Positions 29,887 through 40,739 of a stretch of 43,164 nucleotides of DNA are shown here, in pieces. The stretch is from the NCBI RefSeq assembly GCF_000090795.2, contig NW_003546374.1:11089-54252 (forward strand). Reading direction: 5' to 3'. Under the pieces are notes generated by a model. That model saw only the letters and a list, made by a program, of their open reading frames with translations, searched no databases and was not told the origin of the DNA. Positions within the stretch are counted from its first letter, which is position 1, and each line of letters starts with the position of its first letter. The translations under genes and the position numbers were made by a program. This DNA is from Amphimedon queenslandica. Lineage: Eukaryota; Porifera; Demospongiae; Haplosclerida; Niphatidae.

Positions 29887-30739
29887 ATGGTCCAATGCAT
29901 TAGAGTCTGTTAGCTCGCAAAGATGATACAACATACGTAATTACCAAAGCCATTGGAAACTAAAGTAATGGAAAGAAAAAATAAACTGCCTAATTATCCT
30001 GAAAGAATAAATGAAGTATACAAACCAAATATGAGAGGACAGAAGCACCATTTATACTAATTAAAGCAAGTTGAATTAGTTACCTATTGAAAAGCAAGAT
30101 CATTTTCATGAACAAACCAATTGACAGAGTGTAAAGTATCTAATGAAAAATAATGTAGAAACCACTAAAAACCTTCATGTCTGAATAAACGATCATAAAA
30201 CAATATTTCAAATACCAACTTGAAATGATTAGCAATGATCAGTCACTCTCTGTATGCACTAAACTATGAAATTAACTAAGGATGAAGAATTAAACAAATT
30301 AGATGTGAGTAGTACACAAAAACTCATTAAAGAACGAACCTTAACTGATAAGAGCTCTGAAAAATTATTGTGAACAGAAACTCTACAGCTATAGAGCTAC
30401 ATAGACAGCAATCTAAAGCACGAAAGCATAAAATAAAATTTCATTGCTTGTTATTAGTATTTCACACTTCATGATTAACAGCTCCAAAGGAGCCAAATAT
30501 TATTGCAAAAAAGTAGCTCTATAGTATTGAAAGTGAAAAAGCTGTGCTAAATTTAATGAAAGAGTAACAAGTAATACAATGCAAAGAAACAATGTCACGA
30601 GAAAATATTCCAGTCAGACATAGAAGTGAAGTCTAACAATTACATTTACGTGCTTAGTAGCAAAACATACAGGTTGAACATCAAAATTAAAATTTTCAGA
30701 ACTAGCCATATTCTACCATCGCTCTCATTGCACAATGAA
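29887..30739. other. A-rich stretch without a supported gene
   Basis: Nothing recognisable. A-rich plus strand with short AGAG/AAAG words. Confidence 0.4.
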
Positions 30740-30741
30740 TA

Positions 30742-30929
30742 CCGTCTATCTGGAAATTTTTACTGTGATTTTAATTTTACTGGATTAGAATTTCGCAAAA
30801 ATTAGATTACCCATATAATTACATGCCACATTCAATAATACATGACACAGTCTTATTTAGTAAAAATTAAGTCACAGCACAATTTTAAACCGCAAAAATT
30901 TCCTACCACACTAATTTTTTGATCTACGG
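30742..30929. mobile_element. Possible TA-flanked MITE
   Basis: TACCGTCTATC on the left and GATCTACGGTA on the right are inverted and flanked by TA. The interior contains two CGCAAAAATT-type words. Only about 8 terminal bases are convincingly mirrored. Confidence 0.4.
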
Positions 30930-31301
30930 TATTTACTATTACATGTAGTAAGGCTGAATGCTATTACAGTATGTTAATCAATGATATGATACTTATACAA
31001 CGGTTGCAGTAATAAATATATTGCGTGGTTATATAATTCAATTCTGCATATATACAGAGTGAAATACATGTAAGTTAGTAATTGCATGCTGAACATGTTT
31101 AGTCCAATTTTTATGGTAATACATTCAACTGCAAGTGTTTTGAAGGCCTTTCTACACATAAACCAGTTCCAGAAGTTAGCTTATCAATGCCAATTGAATG
31201 TGCATCAAGTGATTTCACATATCTTCAGGATCATGTATATTTTGATAGTATTTCTGATCTGGCTTCCATAGGTTATCAATTAATTGTGAATTCAAAACAC
31301 A

Positions 31302-31436
31302 AATGGAGGTGGTTTGAGATAATGTGCAATGAAGTCAATGCACTGCAATGACGTCAATGTGCATCAGTTGTGGAATAACTGGAGCCAGTTTTAAACCAGT
31401 TCAATGTGAATTACAAGGGCTAGTGTACAAAGGCCT
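31302..31436. mobile_element. Relative of the Harbinger-like MITE, one end clear
   Basis: Shares GGAGGTGGTTTGAGATAAT with 23522-23540 and ends CTAGTGTACAAAGGCCT followed by TAA, mirroring the AGGCCT terminus of the 23409 element. The left end is not clear, so the copy may be truncated or diverged. Confidence 0.55.
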
Positions 31437-31866
31437 TAAGTAGCACGTACTTGTACTAAGCTTTTACAAGTTCTTAGAAAATATACTAGCTTTTACACCA
31501 TATGAAAGTATTATTAAGATAGCATAACATTACTGAGCCTTAGAACGTACATGTTATACATATTTATAATAATTGTATTAATAGAATCTATAATCCTGCG
31601 TTCGGCCAGAAACTAACTTACATAGTCTTGTTTGTATAAACTACTTAGTTAATCCAGTGCATGCATTGTTTTTAATTGTAATTTTACTTTGCTTCACAGT
31701 GCTGCTATATACAAACTTACAACTGGCCTGAGTTGTATTTCCTGCCACACTGGCGTTGAGTTTAGCTTGTTGAGGGCTGAGTGCACCAGGGCCATGCCCG
31801 TTCCAGATTCACAATTAAGCCACTTAAATCAAATCAAAAATTATTAGAAAAAAGATATCTAGTACA

Positions 31867-32256
31867 ATGTTAACAGAAAGTGGCTGTAAATCAAGGCAAA
31901 ACCAGGATGTTACAAGGAATGAGGTCCCAGGCTCCCAGCAAGAGCCATCAGGGCAACAAAAAAGACGGAGTGGTATACGGAGATAAGCAATAATTAAGGA
32001 AAACTAGTTTGGTGGGGCAGTACTTAGGTTGGAAATGGGAAACAATGAATTAAATTGCAATAGCCTGATTGTTTCTTAGGATGTATTCAAAAAAGTACTC
32101 CTTTTAAAAATTGAAGCACATTACCAAATCCTTTTGGATAATGTACATAAAAAGAAAGCTGACATCAAAGGCATGGGCATATCTAAAGTTCATGGAACAG
32201 AACAGATTAGTTTGACAATCAACAAGATACATGAAGGAGTCACTATAAGTCTATAA
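31867..32256 (+). CDS. Weak two-piece coding candidate, family unknown
   Basis: ATG 31867 opens a 39-codon basic frame (ending QQKRRSGIRR, TAA 31986). After a TTTCTTAG acceptor, 32080-32256 is open for 58 codons (DVFKKVLLLKIEAHYQILLD then NVHKKKADIKGMGISK) to TAA. The second block looks protein-like. The two blocks do not join in phase with the obvious donor, so the model is uncertain. Confidence 0.3.
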
Positions 32257-32289
32257 AGTATACTAGTTACGTAGATCAAAGGAGCCGCG

Positions 32290-32385
32290 AGGTCTGCTAC
32301 TTGTAATAGCAGACCTGCCACAGCCACAGGTGTGCTATCATGATAGCAAACCTGCACACAGGTCTGCTATCTTGACAGCAGACCT
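32290..32385. repeat. Three adjacent stem-loops built on GGTCTGCTAT
   Basis: Inverted pairs are 32291-32299 with 32307-32315, 32328-32340 with 32341-32353, and 32360-32368 with 32377-32385. Each arm is a version of (A)GGTCTGCTAT and its complement. Spacing between hairpin centres is 37 and 32 bp. The arms can also pair with one another across hairpins. Confidence 0.85.
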
Positions 32386-32545
32386 GTTGTTGTGATAGCA
32401 GGCAGCCATGTGTCTTTTTGTTCTACTGCGCATGCTCAGTAAACTTCAATATGGCTACTACCTTTGCTCTAGTACATTCTTTTCCAGATGGCTATCTTTG
32501 ATCAAGTAAACTTTATATAAAATAAAGAATGGGTGGCAGTGCTCA

Positions 32546-32674
32546 GTGGCAGATAGCAGATCCTTGGCCTAGGTTTTGGGTATTACTGGTTGGATAGCAG
32601 TCCTTGGCTTCGCTTTGGGTTGCTATCAAACCAGTAACACCGTCATCCTCGGCCTCGGGTCTGCTACCTGCCAC
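32546..32674. repeat. Compound nested hairpin sharing the same word
   Basis: Outer arms GTGGCAGATAGCAGA and CTGCTACCTGCCAC enclose an inner hairpin, TTACTGGTTGGATAGCA against TTGCTATCAAACCAGTAA. The GGTCTGCTACCTGCCAC end repeats the start of the cluster at 32290, so 32290-32674 may be one structured element. Confidence 0.75.
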
Positions 32675-32689
32675 GGAGAACTGTCACCA

Positions 32690-33239
32690 ATGTGATAAGA
32701 AGAATAATAAATGGTAATGATAACAATAATAGTAATTAAAATAAAAATTAAAGACTGATAATTATTATTGCATAAAACAATAACATTAATTATTACAATT
32801 AGGGGTTAATTACACTTTGACAAATTGGGTAAAATTGTGTCACTGTTAATTTTACGAGGTTCTGGTAAGATCCAAAGCAGTATTAGAAAAGGAAAAACTG
32901 TGTTTATAATACATCGTAAGGACAGTCTGTATACCAATATGCCTCACCTGTCTGTGTTATTAACTTCAAAAGTCCTCTAAATGTAGGATTACAACCTGAC
33001 TTTGTCTCACTCGTTTACTCAAAATAAGTTTAGACCTGACCTCCCAAGCTGCTGCTGCGTTATCAATGAAATTTCTTGGCTTATGGAGTATTTGGCACAT
33101 CACAGGCATTAACTATAACCAAACCAAAATAATAAAACAAAGTTATCAAATGCATGTATTAATCATAATAACTAAATATAATAATGCAAGAAAGGGTAAA
33201 CTTCAAATAGAGCCTGCATACCACTATAACCATTTTTTC
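32690..33239. other. AT-rich stretch without a supported gene
   Basis: AATAATAA-rich at 32700-32800. No convincing coding potential. Confidence 0.4.
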
Positions 33240-34160
33240 ATTATTATCATTCCTCTGCATAGCAAATGACCGAGTCCTTAAATCATTAACAAGAGAATCA
33301 ATAGGGTGGCCTTTCTTATGTTTAGCCTTCAAACATTTTTCATACTGTTGAAAAAAACTCATCTTCCCCTTCCTCAATTTTGACAGAAGGAATGACTAAA
33401 TAATCTCCTGGCTGCCTCCTTTGGAACTAGTGACATCAATTTGTTTATTATGGTACAAAATTTTTTGAAACACTTATTAAGTTGTACAACTATAGCACCC
33501 TATATAACACAATGAAACACAATACAATAATAATACATGTAGCAATAAATGAATTTAATTACGTGAAGTGATCCTGCTGCAGGAGCTTTAAGGAATGGGT
33601 AATTATTGACAATTGTACGCCCAACGCAATTATTGTCTTCTTGATTGGGATACATTTTGCACGCAAAAATTGCTGATACTACAGCGGATAAGAAATGACT
33701 TCTAGTTCTCAAACTCATTTCCACTTCTTTCAATCCCCTTTTAGCTTTAAGCTGGTAGCGTTTTAGTAGAGGAAAGGGATCTGCAAGTGGTATATTGTCA
33801 TCTTCCGTCTTCCGCACTCTCTTCTCTTTGTAGTTCTTATTCTGGTTCAGGAGGAGAGGATAACATTGGTGGGACAGTGAAGCAGGTGATTGTGGTGACT
33901 AAACTGAGTCAAACTTAATACTTTCTGCATTATCATAAAGAAAAAGTGTTCTGCGCCTTTTGGTCGGTAGGTCAATTATAGGGCTGTCATTTGTAGTTCC
34001 TGGAACTACATAGGTCTGTTATATTATGAAATCAAAAAATTGCACTTATCAGGCACTTACATTTGTTGGCGTAACCATACGTGGTATAACAATTTCCTTC
34101 AGTTTCTCCATGGACGATACTTCACTACTGTCATCTAAATCAATGCATTCCTTTCAAGAT
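33240..34160 (-). pseudogene. SAMD3-like multi-exon gene remnant
   Basis: Minus-strand exons with plausible GT-AG sites. The piece ECIDLDDSSEVSSMEKLKEI...VIPRMVTPTN ends at a GTAAGT donor (34060-34055). An acceptor before 34015 leads to YVVPGTTNDSPIIDLPTKRR, then an in-frame TAG, then NIPLADPFPLLKRY (about 33790), SLRTRSHFLSAVVSAIFACK, YPNQED and YPFLKAPAAGSLH, ending at GTAATT (33562). An acceptor at 33413 rejoins in phase to PGDYLVIPSVKIEEGEDEFF, followed by a frame slip in a T-run and QQYEKCLKAKHKKGHPIDSL. The PLADPFPLP / SRSxFLSAVxxAxF / YPFLKSP pattern is that of proteins annotated SAMD3-like in cnidarians and sponges. No SAM domain is visible. The in-frame stop and the slip argue for a recent pseudogene, or for sequence errors. 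Confidence 0.5.
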
Positions 34161-34262
34161 TCCTTGTATTTTTGATATGTAACAACAATGTGAACATTAC
34201 CCTAATACATGATATAACCAGTTAATCTATGAAGCATTTTGTGCTGGTATGTGTGTGATAAC

Positions 34263-34635
34263 TAGAGATGTACCAATAATCAGTTGGCATATTGAATATC
34301 AGCTTATCGGCCTGCTTTTTATAGTATCGGTTATCAGTTTTTTTGCATGAATCTGGCAGATATAGAAACACAGCCAAATGCATGAGAATAAAGGGTTAAT
34401 TAATTTTAAACCATTATGAGCTAGAAAAAATGTGAAAATGATTCTATAACTGGGACTACTTAAAAATTAGTCAAGATAGTAAATAAGGAAGTGTATAAAT
34501 CACATTGTACATGTGTAAATCAGTGCCTAAAAGGTAGGAAGAAAAATATTGGATCAGTATCAGCTCGGCCAGTATTAGCTATGTTAATATTGGCATATAG
34601 GAATATTGGCTTAAACCCATATCAGTACATCTCTT
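34263..34635. mobile_element. hAT-like MITE
   Basis: Ends TAGAGATGTACC and, mirrored, AAGAGATGTACT. Flanking octamers GTGATAAC (34255-34262) and GTGATTAC (34636-34643) match at 7 of 8. The interior has repeated ATCGG/TATCGG and AATATTGG words near each end. It lies just upstream of the SAMD3-like exons. Confidence 0.8.
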
Positions 34636-34643
34636 GTGATTAC

Positions 34644-36235
34644 TAATATTAAGGCAAAAATGCTTGTACATAAAAATTGCCCATTAACCACAATGATTAT
34701 GAGCACAATTACGTAACTGCAGGCTTGTAACAAGGATATAGACAAAGGGGTTAACCATAAAGGGTTTTAGAAAGGGATTGACAAAGCTAAGTCAACTGCA
34801 GGTGTACCTAAACAATTAATACCAAAACTCATCTGTCATTTCAGTAACAAACAAAAAACCTATCCAAAAAGAATCAGACACCTCAAGAGAAAATTATTTA
34901 GATAAACCCCCAAACTTAAGACTACATGACTTCAATTCATGCCTGGTATTTAAATGGCATCTAAATTCCTTTCTAATATATTACTTCATTTTTTTCCCTA
35001 AAACTGGGATATTTCCTTTTCTTATTTCTATCTAGGTGTAACAAAGAAAAGCTTTTTATGTCTAGGCAGTCCAGCTCGAGGTTTAGCTAAAGAATTTACA
35101 TGAGAAAAGGCTGACCATGAACAACAAAGTGAGAAGTGACAGGTGTGAACAATTAAGATGGGTTGAGAAATGGGTGTGTGCTTAGTACAAACCACACCCA
35201 TTCATCAAAATGGTCTTTCTGTGTCCAGTGTGCTATAGAGAGCATTTAAGAGTTTGAAAAAGGTTATTAACCACATTGGCCTCGTTCATTTCTTTGATTC
35301 TAATTTTTACTTGAGGTGTGGGGTTGGTAGATGTCCAAGAACCTATAAAAGTTACTTATTGTACAAAAACCTATGTCACTGCAGCACAGGCTGTTTCAGA
35401 CAACTGTGACAAGGCACAGCCCTCAGTGGAACTCTCAACTTCACAAGAAGTCTTATTTAACCATAATATTACTGATGTCAGTGCAAGCACATCTGTCATT
35501 ATTTGTTTAAATTTAACTTCTAGCTCTTAAAAGGAAAGTGCAGCAACGCTTTCACTTAAAATGAAGTGGAAATATAAAATGTCAAAATAGTCACTGTACA
35601 ACATCATTAGTGATATCTCTTATCTATGGCATTCACATCTTCAATACTTTAAGTCTATTACACTACAATATCTGCCATGAAATGTGGCTCCATGTAAGGA
35701 TCAGTTTGAGAAATTGGTAATAAGTGTCTTCTCAGTTTTCTGGACTTCAGACAGATTTTCTATGTGATAAGTATATCACTAAATTTTTTGAAATTTTTGA
35801 TTTGCCTAGTTAGTGATTATAACCATTTTATTCTTCTATTCTATTGCTTCTAGGAAGCAGTTGAAAGAAGAATTGGAAGTCAAACAATTTAGGTTCTGAA
35901 AGTATGCCATAGTTTTAAACCGACAGTGACTGATTATGTGTATGAATAGCTATATTAAAGTCACTTGAAAATATTTTGAAGATAAAATAAGACAAAAGGT
36001 TTGCACTACTGTAATTTAATGACATCAATATAGGTTATGAGAGGACACCAATATAATGACTTCTTGTTATCTGATTTTTGTGATGGTGCTTGCTTCAGGA
36101 GTCATCCCTTATTCTCTGTCTCAAAGCATGCATTGCAGATCATTTTTTACCTTGTTGATGTAGAAAATTGTAATTTCTTTAGGATCACGCACAAAGTGCA
36201 AAGTAATTTAAAAATTTTCATATAACCATACTTAT
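34644..36235. other. Stretch without a recognised gene
   Basis: A 70-codon plus frame at 35318-35530 (with VTAAQAVSDNCDKAQPSVEL) is open but unrecognised. Nothing else can be supported in 1.6 kb. Confidence 0.35.
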
Positions 36236-36622
36236 AACAAGCGTAACAGGGTAAAAAATATTCCTATAATTGATTTCACAACCTTGCAAGTACAACTTGG
36301 TCATTATTAAGACTTATAGAGGCTCTCTCTACCTTATAATGCTTCTAGAGAAGTCTTTAGACAGTATCTCTATGCTCTCTTGCTGTTAGAAAGCTCTTAA
36401 CTTTGTCCCATGTGTAAGCCGCCATTTTGTTTGCCGTGGCCACACCCACTCACGTAAAGGAGCGTGGGCAGGTGGTTGCTAAGGCTTGTTATTTCTCCAA
36501 TACAACGTGTATAGAAGAAATGTAAGTGTGGACATACAAATAAATAAATATATATATATAGATAGCGCGATGGTGAATTAAATTACAGGAACAACCTGGG
36601 GGCTACGCCCCCAGGTCGTTAA
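36236..36622 (-). repeat. Hairpin-capped promoter-like module, copy 2
   Basis: Reverse-complement partner of 2605-2978, with only scattered substitutions and a short TA-repeat expansion at 36546-36560. It has the palindrome at 36590-36620, the CCGCCATTTT (AAAATGGCGG on minus) motif at about 36421-36430 and the boundary word AACAAGCGTAACAGGGT. Here it is not next to a transposase, which supports independent mobility of the module. Confidence 0.85.
36357..36425 (-). CDS. 22-codon micro-ORF in the module, copy 2
   Basis: Encodes the same 22 residues as 2791-2859, starting MAAYTWDKVKSF. Coding status is uncertain. Confidence 0.35.
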   Translation of the reverse strand: MAAYTWDKVKSFLTAREHRDTV

Positions 36623-37000
36623 AAAACTTATTATTTTTAGCACTTCTTTACTTTCAATTGTTAAATTTATTACTAGAACGTTAATGCTGGGCAATATTAA
36701 TAAATTGGAAACCATACAATGTGATATGACGTTGCCTGAAAATGAACAAATCAATATTTTAATCCATAAGTTATTAAGCCACACCAAATAGCTTTAATAT
36801 TCCTAAAATGACTAATAAAAGCTCGCTCTGAAATCAGTTATTAAAAAAAGCATGGCATAACCTTCTTTGGCTTGACATACGTCAGCTTCTTCATCTGCAA
36901 TCCAAAAAAATGCTTTAACTATTCATTAAGGTTATGTAACTATTTTGTGAGTGTGCATGTTACCTACTTATTTACATTTCCAGAGGTAGAAGTTTTAAAA

Positions 37001-38389
37001 CTAAAGAGCTGCTTTCTCCCCTGAAGGAGAGCCGTCTTCTATTGCTTCAGAAGCCACACCATTCCCTATAAAGCTAGACTCTGTTTGTGTGAATAAAGTT
37101 TTTGGCTCAACGATACTAGCTTCAGCAGTCAGTGGCACTTTGTCGGGACATCTCTGAATTTGCTCAAAATGGCAACTTACTTCAGTCCCCGATTGAAGCA
37201 TAATTTTTACTGTGCTATCCCTTGCTGCTGCTTTGACCACCCCTTGTTTCCATCAGACCAATACCTCCATACACACACACCAGTACCTAATCCCCTTCCT
37301 TCACACATAGTGGACAATTTCTTCAGTGGTCATGATATTGTTTCTGCTTGGTTGATTTCGCTCTACATCATTTCTAATATTTCGCTAAAACAGGTCCAGC
37401 AGTGTACCAATAGGTCTTCCCAAGAACAGATCACCAGGTGCGACACCAGTGACAGCGTGTAAAGTGATCCTATAATGAAATAGAACATGAATGAGGACCC
37501 CCTTTGAGGAAGTTCCCGTTAAAACGGCAGCTTTTATGGACTGCATTAAGGTTAGAACTAGTCGCTCCATATTTGCACTATTTGTAGCTGGATGGTATAC
37601 TGCTCATCAGTAGTATTTTATTTCCAATCTAGACATAAACTCCTCAAACACCTCTGGCCTAAACTGTAGTCCATTGTCACTTACAACATGTTCTGGGATT
37701 CCATACTTACTAAATAATTGTTGCAAGATCTCAATGGTCTTGGTTGTGGAAGTCACTCACATCTTCCTTACCTCTGGAGAAGGCATCAACAAATACCGAG
37801 TATGTTTTGTTAAACGGAGGTCCTACAAAGTCTACATGGATGCACCTCCATGGTTTAGTTTGCCAGACCCATGGATGTAGTTCCACAGGAGCAGGATCAC
37901 TCTTGACTTGAGTGAATATAGAACATGCTCTGGCCCGTCTCTCCGTTTCCTGATCCATTCCTGGCGATCAAATGTAACTTGTAGCCACGGCCTTCATTCA
38001 CACAATTCAAGGATGCCCGTCATGCAATTCTTCCATTACCCTTTTTTGACAAGCCCCAGCAGGAACCACCACTCTATACCCCCAAAGTAAACATCATGCC
38101 TCCAAGGTTAGCTCATGTCTCCTCCAAGGAACATATAAGTGTTCCTCAATTAGGCCACCCATGTAAGGTGTAATGAATGACTGTACTGACCACTGGATCT
38201 GTCCTAGATGATGAAGCGAGCTTTGTTGGTTTGGGAAAGACCTGACATCTAAACTACATTAAACCTAGTGACCACATCAGTACCATAGTTAGTAGAGACA
38301 GACTGTAAAGATAACCTTGACAAAGCATCAGCATGCGCATAATTCTTGGTTCCCCAAAAACCTATGTGAAAGGAATAAGGAGAAAAAAG
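37001..38389 (-). pseudogene. Ty3/gypsy-type pol 3' part: RNase H end, integrase, C-terminus
   Basis: Continues the element beyond the MITE. NYAHADALSRLS (38345-38310) is the conserved end of the RNase H connection. The integrase zinc-binding part is partly visible as ELHDGHP (about 38030), then ERRARAC. The core is WRCIHVDFVGPPFN and SVFVDAFSR (37850-37775), with a conserved Asp, then PEHVVSDNGLQF (about 37690) carrying the second, and YHPATNSANMERLVLTLMQS (about 37600) near the third acidic position. The tail, TVKIMLQSGTEVSCHFEQIQ with RCP, ends at TAG 37001. Many stops break the frame, so the copy is dead. No long terminal repeat was found in 36623-37000. Confidence 0.8.
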
Positions 38390-38661
38390 CTGGGGCGGAT
38401 CTAGGGGTTGGCCAGGGTGGTCCAGGCCCACCAAAAAATTTTGTGCCTTAATTTAAAATCAAATTTTTCATGTGGATGACTATGTAAACTGTGAAGCATG
38501 ACTACTATGCATACAATTTTTAAACGACAAAGGAGCTCATTTTAACAGATTCAATCTTTAAAATTTTGATTCTGAATGCTGGCCTCGTTGGCCACACCCA
38601 CTAATTACCACGCCCAAGTCATCAAGGCCCACCCAAGAATGCAATCCTACATCTGCCCCAG
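38390..38661. mobile_element. hAT MITE inside the gypsy element
   Basis: Ends CTGGGGCGGATCTAGG and, mirrored, CTGGGGCAGATGTAGG. Flanking octamers GAAAAAAG (38382-38389) and GAAATAAG (38662-38669) match at 7 of 8. The interior is 272 bp, non-coding, with GGCCACACCCA words. It interrupts the pol frame just before the ADALSRLS motif and so is younger than the retrotransposon. Confidence 0.85.
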
Positions 38662-39860
38662 GAAATAAGAATAGCCAATTGTTGTAACCTGGTGGCTGTT
38701 AGTGTAGGTATACCAGACTTAGGCCCCACAATAGTCAAAAAAGGCTAGTGATCAGTTAACAATGTAAAATGTCTCCCAAACAGGTACTGATGAATATTTT
38801 TAATTCCAAAAATTATGGAAAGGGCTTCCTTTTTCAGCTGAGAATAGTTGCACTCAGCTGGGGACATGGTTCGGGAAGGGAAGGCTATGGGGCGCTCTTC
38901 CTCATTAGGCATTTCAAGACACAATAGTGCCCCCAACTAATAAGCAGAGGCATTTGTAGCCAGAACTACATTTTTTTAATTTGGGGTTAAAATCGACCAA
39001 CAGAAGACTTAACATTTAGCATGTTTTGGTCTGTTTAAATGCTTTCTGGCAGTCCTCGTACCAATTCCACTTCACCCCATGCTGAAGTACATTTTTTGGA
39101 GGATGCATTAAGGAGGACAAGCTTGGTATAAATTTACCATAATAATTTATTAACCCTAACAAAGATCTTAATGCAGGAATATTGGTTGGAGCTGGTGCAT
39201 CTTGTATAGCCTTTAAGTTCTTTGGTGCAGCATGTAAGCCCCTTTCTATCTATCACAACCCCAAGATACTCAACGAAATCTTGTAGGAAGGAACTTTATG
39301 CTTTTAATCAGTTATGCCATTGTTGCGTAATCGCTGCATGACTTCCCTGAGGTTCTTAAGATAATGGCGGTTGTTAGAGCCTGAAATAAGTATTTTATCA
39401 ATATAGCAGTGGACTAGAGAAATATCTTGAAGTATGCTGTCCATGGCTCTCTGACAAGTGGCAGAGGCAGATGCAACTCCAAAATGCAACCTAGTGTATC
39501 AAAACAAGCCCTTGTGGGTGTTGATGGTGACTAACTTCTTAGGGGATGGATGAAGTTGCACCTGCTGGTAGGCCTGTAATAAGTCCAACTTGGTAAGCTT
39601 CTTTCTCCCAGTTAGAAAAGCAAACAGCTCCTGTGGTTTTGGATGTGGGTAGCATCAATAAGTAGCAAGAGATTAATGGTTACCTTGTAGTCCCCACAAA
39701 AATTAATTCGTCCATCCTTTTTTGGGAATGACTACCTTAGGGGAGGTTCAGTCACTTGCATTAACAGACTTCAAAATTCCGGATACCACCAGTCTCTTAA
39801 TTTTCATCATTTTTTAAAGCAAATGGACAGCTCTTGGTTTGAAAATATTGAGGAGCAGCT
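38662..39860 (-). pseudogene. Ty3/gypsy-type reverse transcriptase and RNase H
   Basis: Minus-strand order as in Ty3/gypsy pol. RT motif A region is KLTKLDLLQAYQQVQLHPS (about 39600-39545), then LHFGVASASATCQRAMDSIL (39487-39430). The active-site box is YIDKILISG at about 39402-39376, where the second catalytic Asp of YxDD is replaced by Lys. Next come NIPALRSLLGLINYYGKFIP (about 39180-39120) and the RNase H part GALLCLEMPNEEERPIAFPS, RTMSPAECNYSQLKKEALSI and HQYLFGRHFTLLTDH (38936-38745). Stops interrupt at 39301 and near 38742. The missing Asp alone would abolish polymerisation. Confidence 0.85.
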
Positions 39861-40339
39861 CCTTTCCTTAGATGCAGCTGAGCCATGTGATTGACAAAAG
39901 TTTTAAAATGATCAGAAAACACTGAGCTGTTGGATTTCCAGAGGTTAGTCAATATACCTAGCATATGCTGACACAATCTAACTTGATATGTTGTAAATAT
40001 TTCTACGCAGCAATGCTGGGCCTCAACCAGCTATGACAAAGATATCCTCTTGCACTCATTGTCCCTTGTATTTCACCATAACAGAGCATTATCCCTCCAC
40101 TGCCAGCCTCTCACCTATACAAGTATGCAGCTGCTGAGTAGCCGCGGGCAGCCTAACTTTTTCTTTAAGTGTCTACAATATGTATGATGTGACATTGCAG
40201 CCCTAGTATCTACTTCCAAAGGAACGGCTACTCCATTTAGCCTCATCTCCACTAAAATTGGTGGAGGAGCTGACCTAACAGCATTAGCATGCACATTGAG
40301 GAATCCTGGGATCTCATCTCCTGACTCAACCTCTTCATC
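39861..40339 (-). pseudogene. Gypsy-type protease region, active site altered
   Basis: Downstream of the zinc knuckle on the minus strand comes EIPGFLNVHANAVRSAPPPI, then LVEMRLNGVAVPLEVDTRAA (about 40260-40200). The retroviral-type aspartic protease motif is normally DT/SGA. Here it reads DTRAA, with Arg in place of the essential Gly. Later frames are broken. Confidence 0.65.
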
Positions 40340-40735
40340 TCAGCCTTCCTCATCCTGAAGCGTATTTACAGGAGCCTTCTTCCGTTGAATGTTTGGCTTA
40401 GGCCGACGTACTTTCTGAATTTGCCCCTTTATGCCACACATACGACAGATAGCTTCTTGAAATCGACACCTTTGGGGTGCGTGTCCTTTCTTGCCACAGC
40501 AATAGCAAGGCTTTGCCTGCCAACTCTGAAAGTTTTGGTTGAGGTCCTTGCGAACCTTCATGTCTACTTCTATTCCATTGGCTAGCAGAAACATAGTTGC
40601 TCTCTGCTCATATGTTTCTATGGACTCCAGCTCTGGCTGAGACTCTGAGATTTGACCAAAAGTGAAGAAACCTGAAGCAGCCATCCCACCCTCATTACAG
40701 TGTGATGTATCAAAGACTCGAGCAGACAATATCAC
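40340..40735 (-). pseudogene. Gypsy-type gag with internal deletion and zinc knuckle
   Basis: A 131-codon frame. The likely native start is the second Met (MAASGFFTFG, ATG at 40684), because the preceding 17 residues look unrelated. The N-terminal matrix-like start (PELESIETYEQRATMFLLAN) jumps straight to a linker and the zinc knuckle CYCCGKKGHAPQRC, so most of the usual gag body (a few hundred residues) is missing. A second knuckle is degenerate (CRMCGIKGQ, with the His and last Cys lost). The C-terminus leads to the protease region in the next frame. No upstream LTR or primer-binding site was recognised in 40736-41200. Confidence 0.8.
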
Positions 40736-40739
40736 TTAA

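Noticed and set aside
32290..32385. CRISPR array.
   Set aside because: The repeats are inverted pairs, not direct repeats with unique spacers, and the window is eukaryotic.
2605..36622. The two 375-bp modules as terminal inverted repeats of one 34-kb giant transposon (Polinton-like).
   Set aside because: The left copy lies inside a smaller element whose own ends and 9-bp duplication are proven by the minisatellite. The interval holds unrelated transposons in both orientations and no capsid, polymerase B or integrase set.
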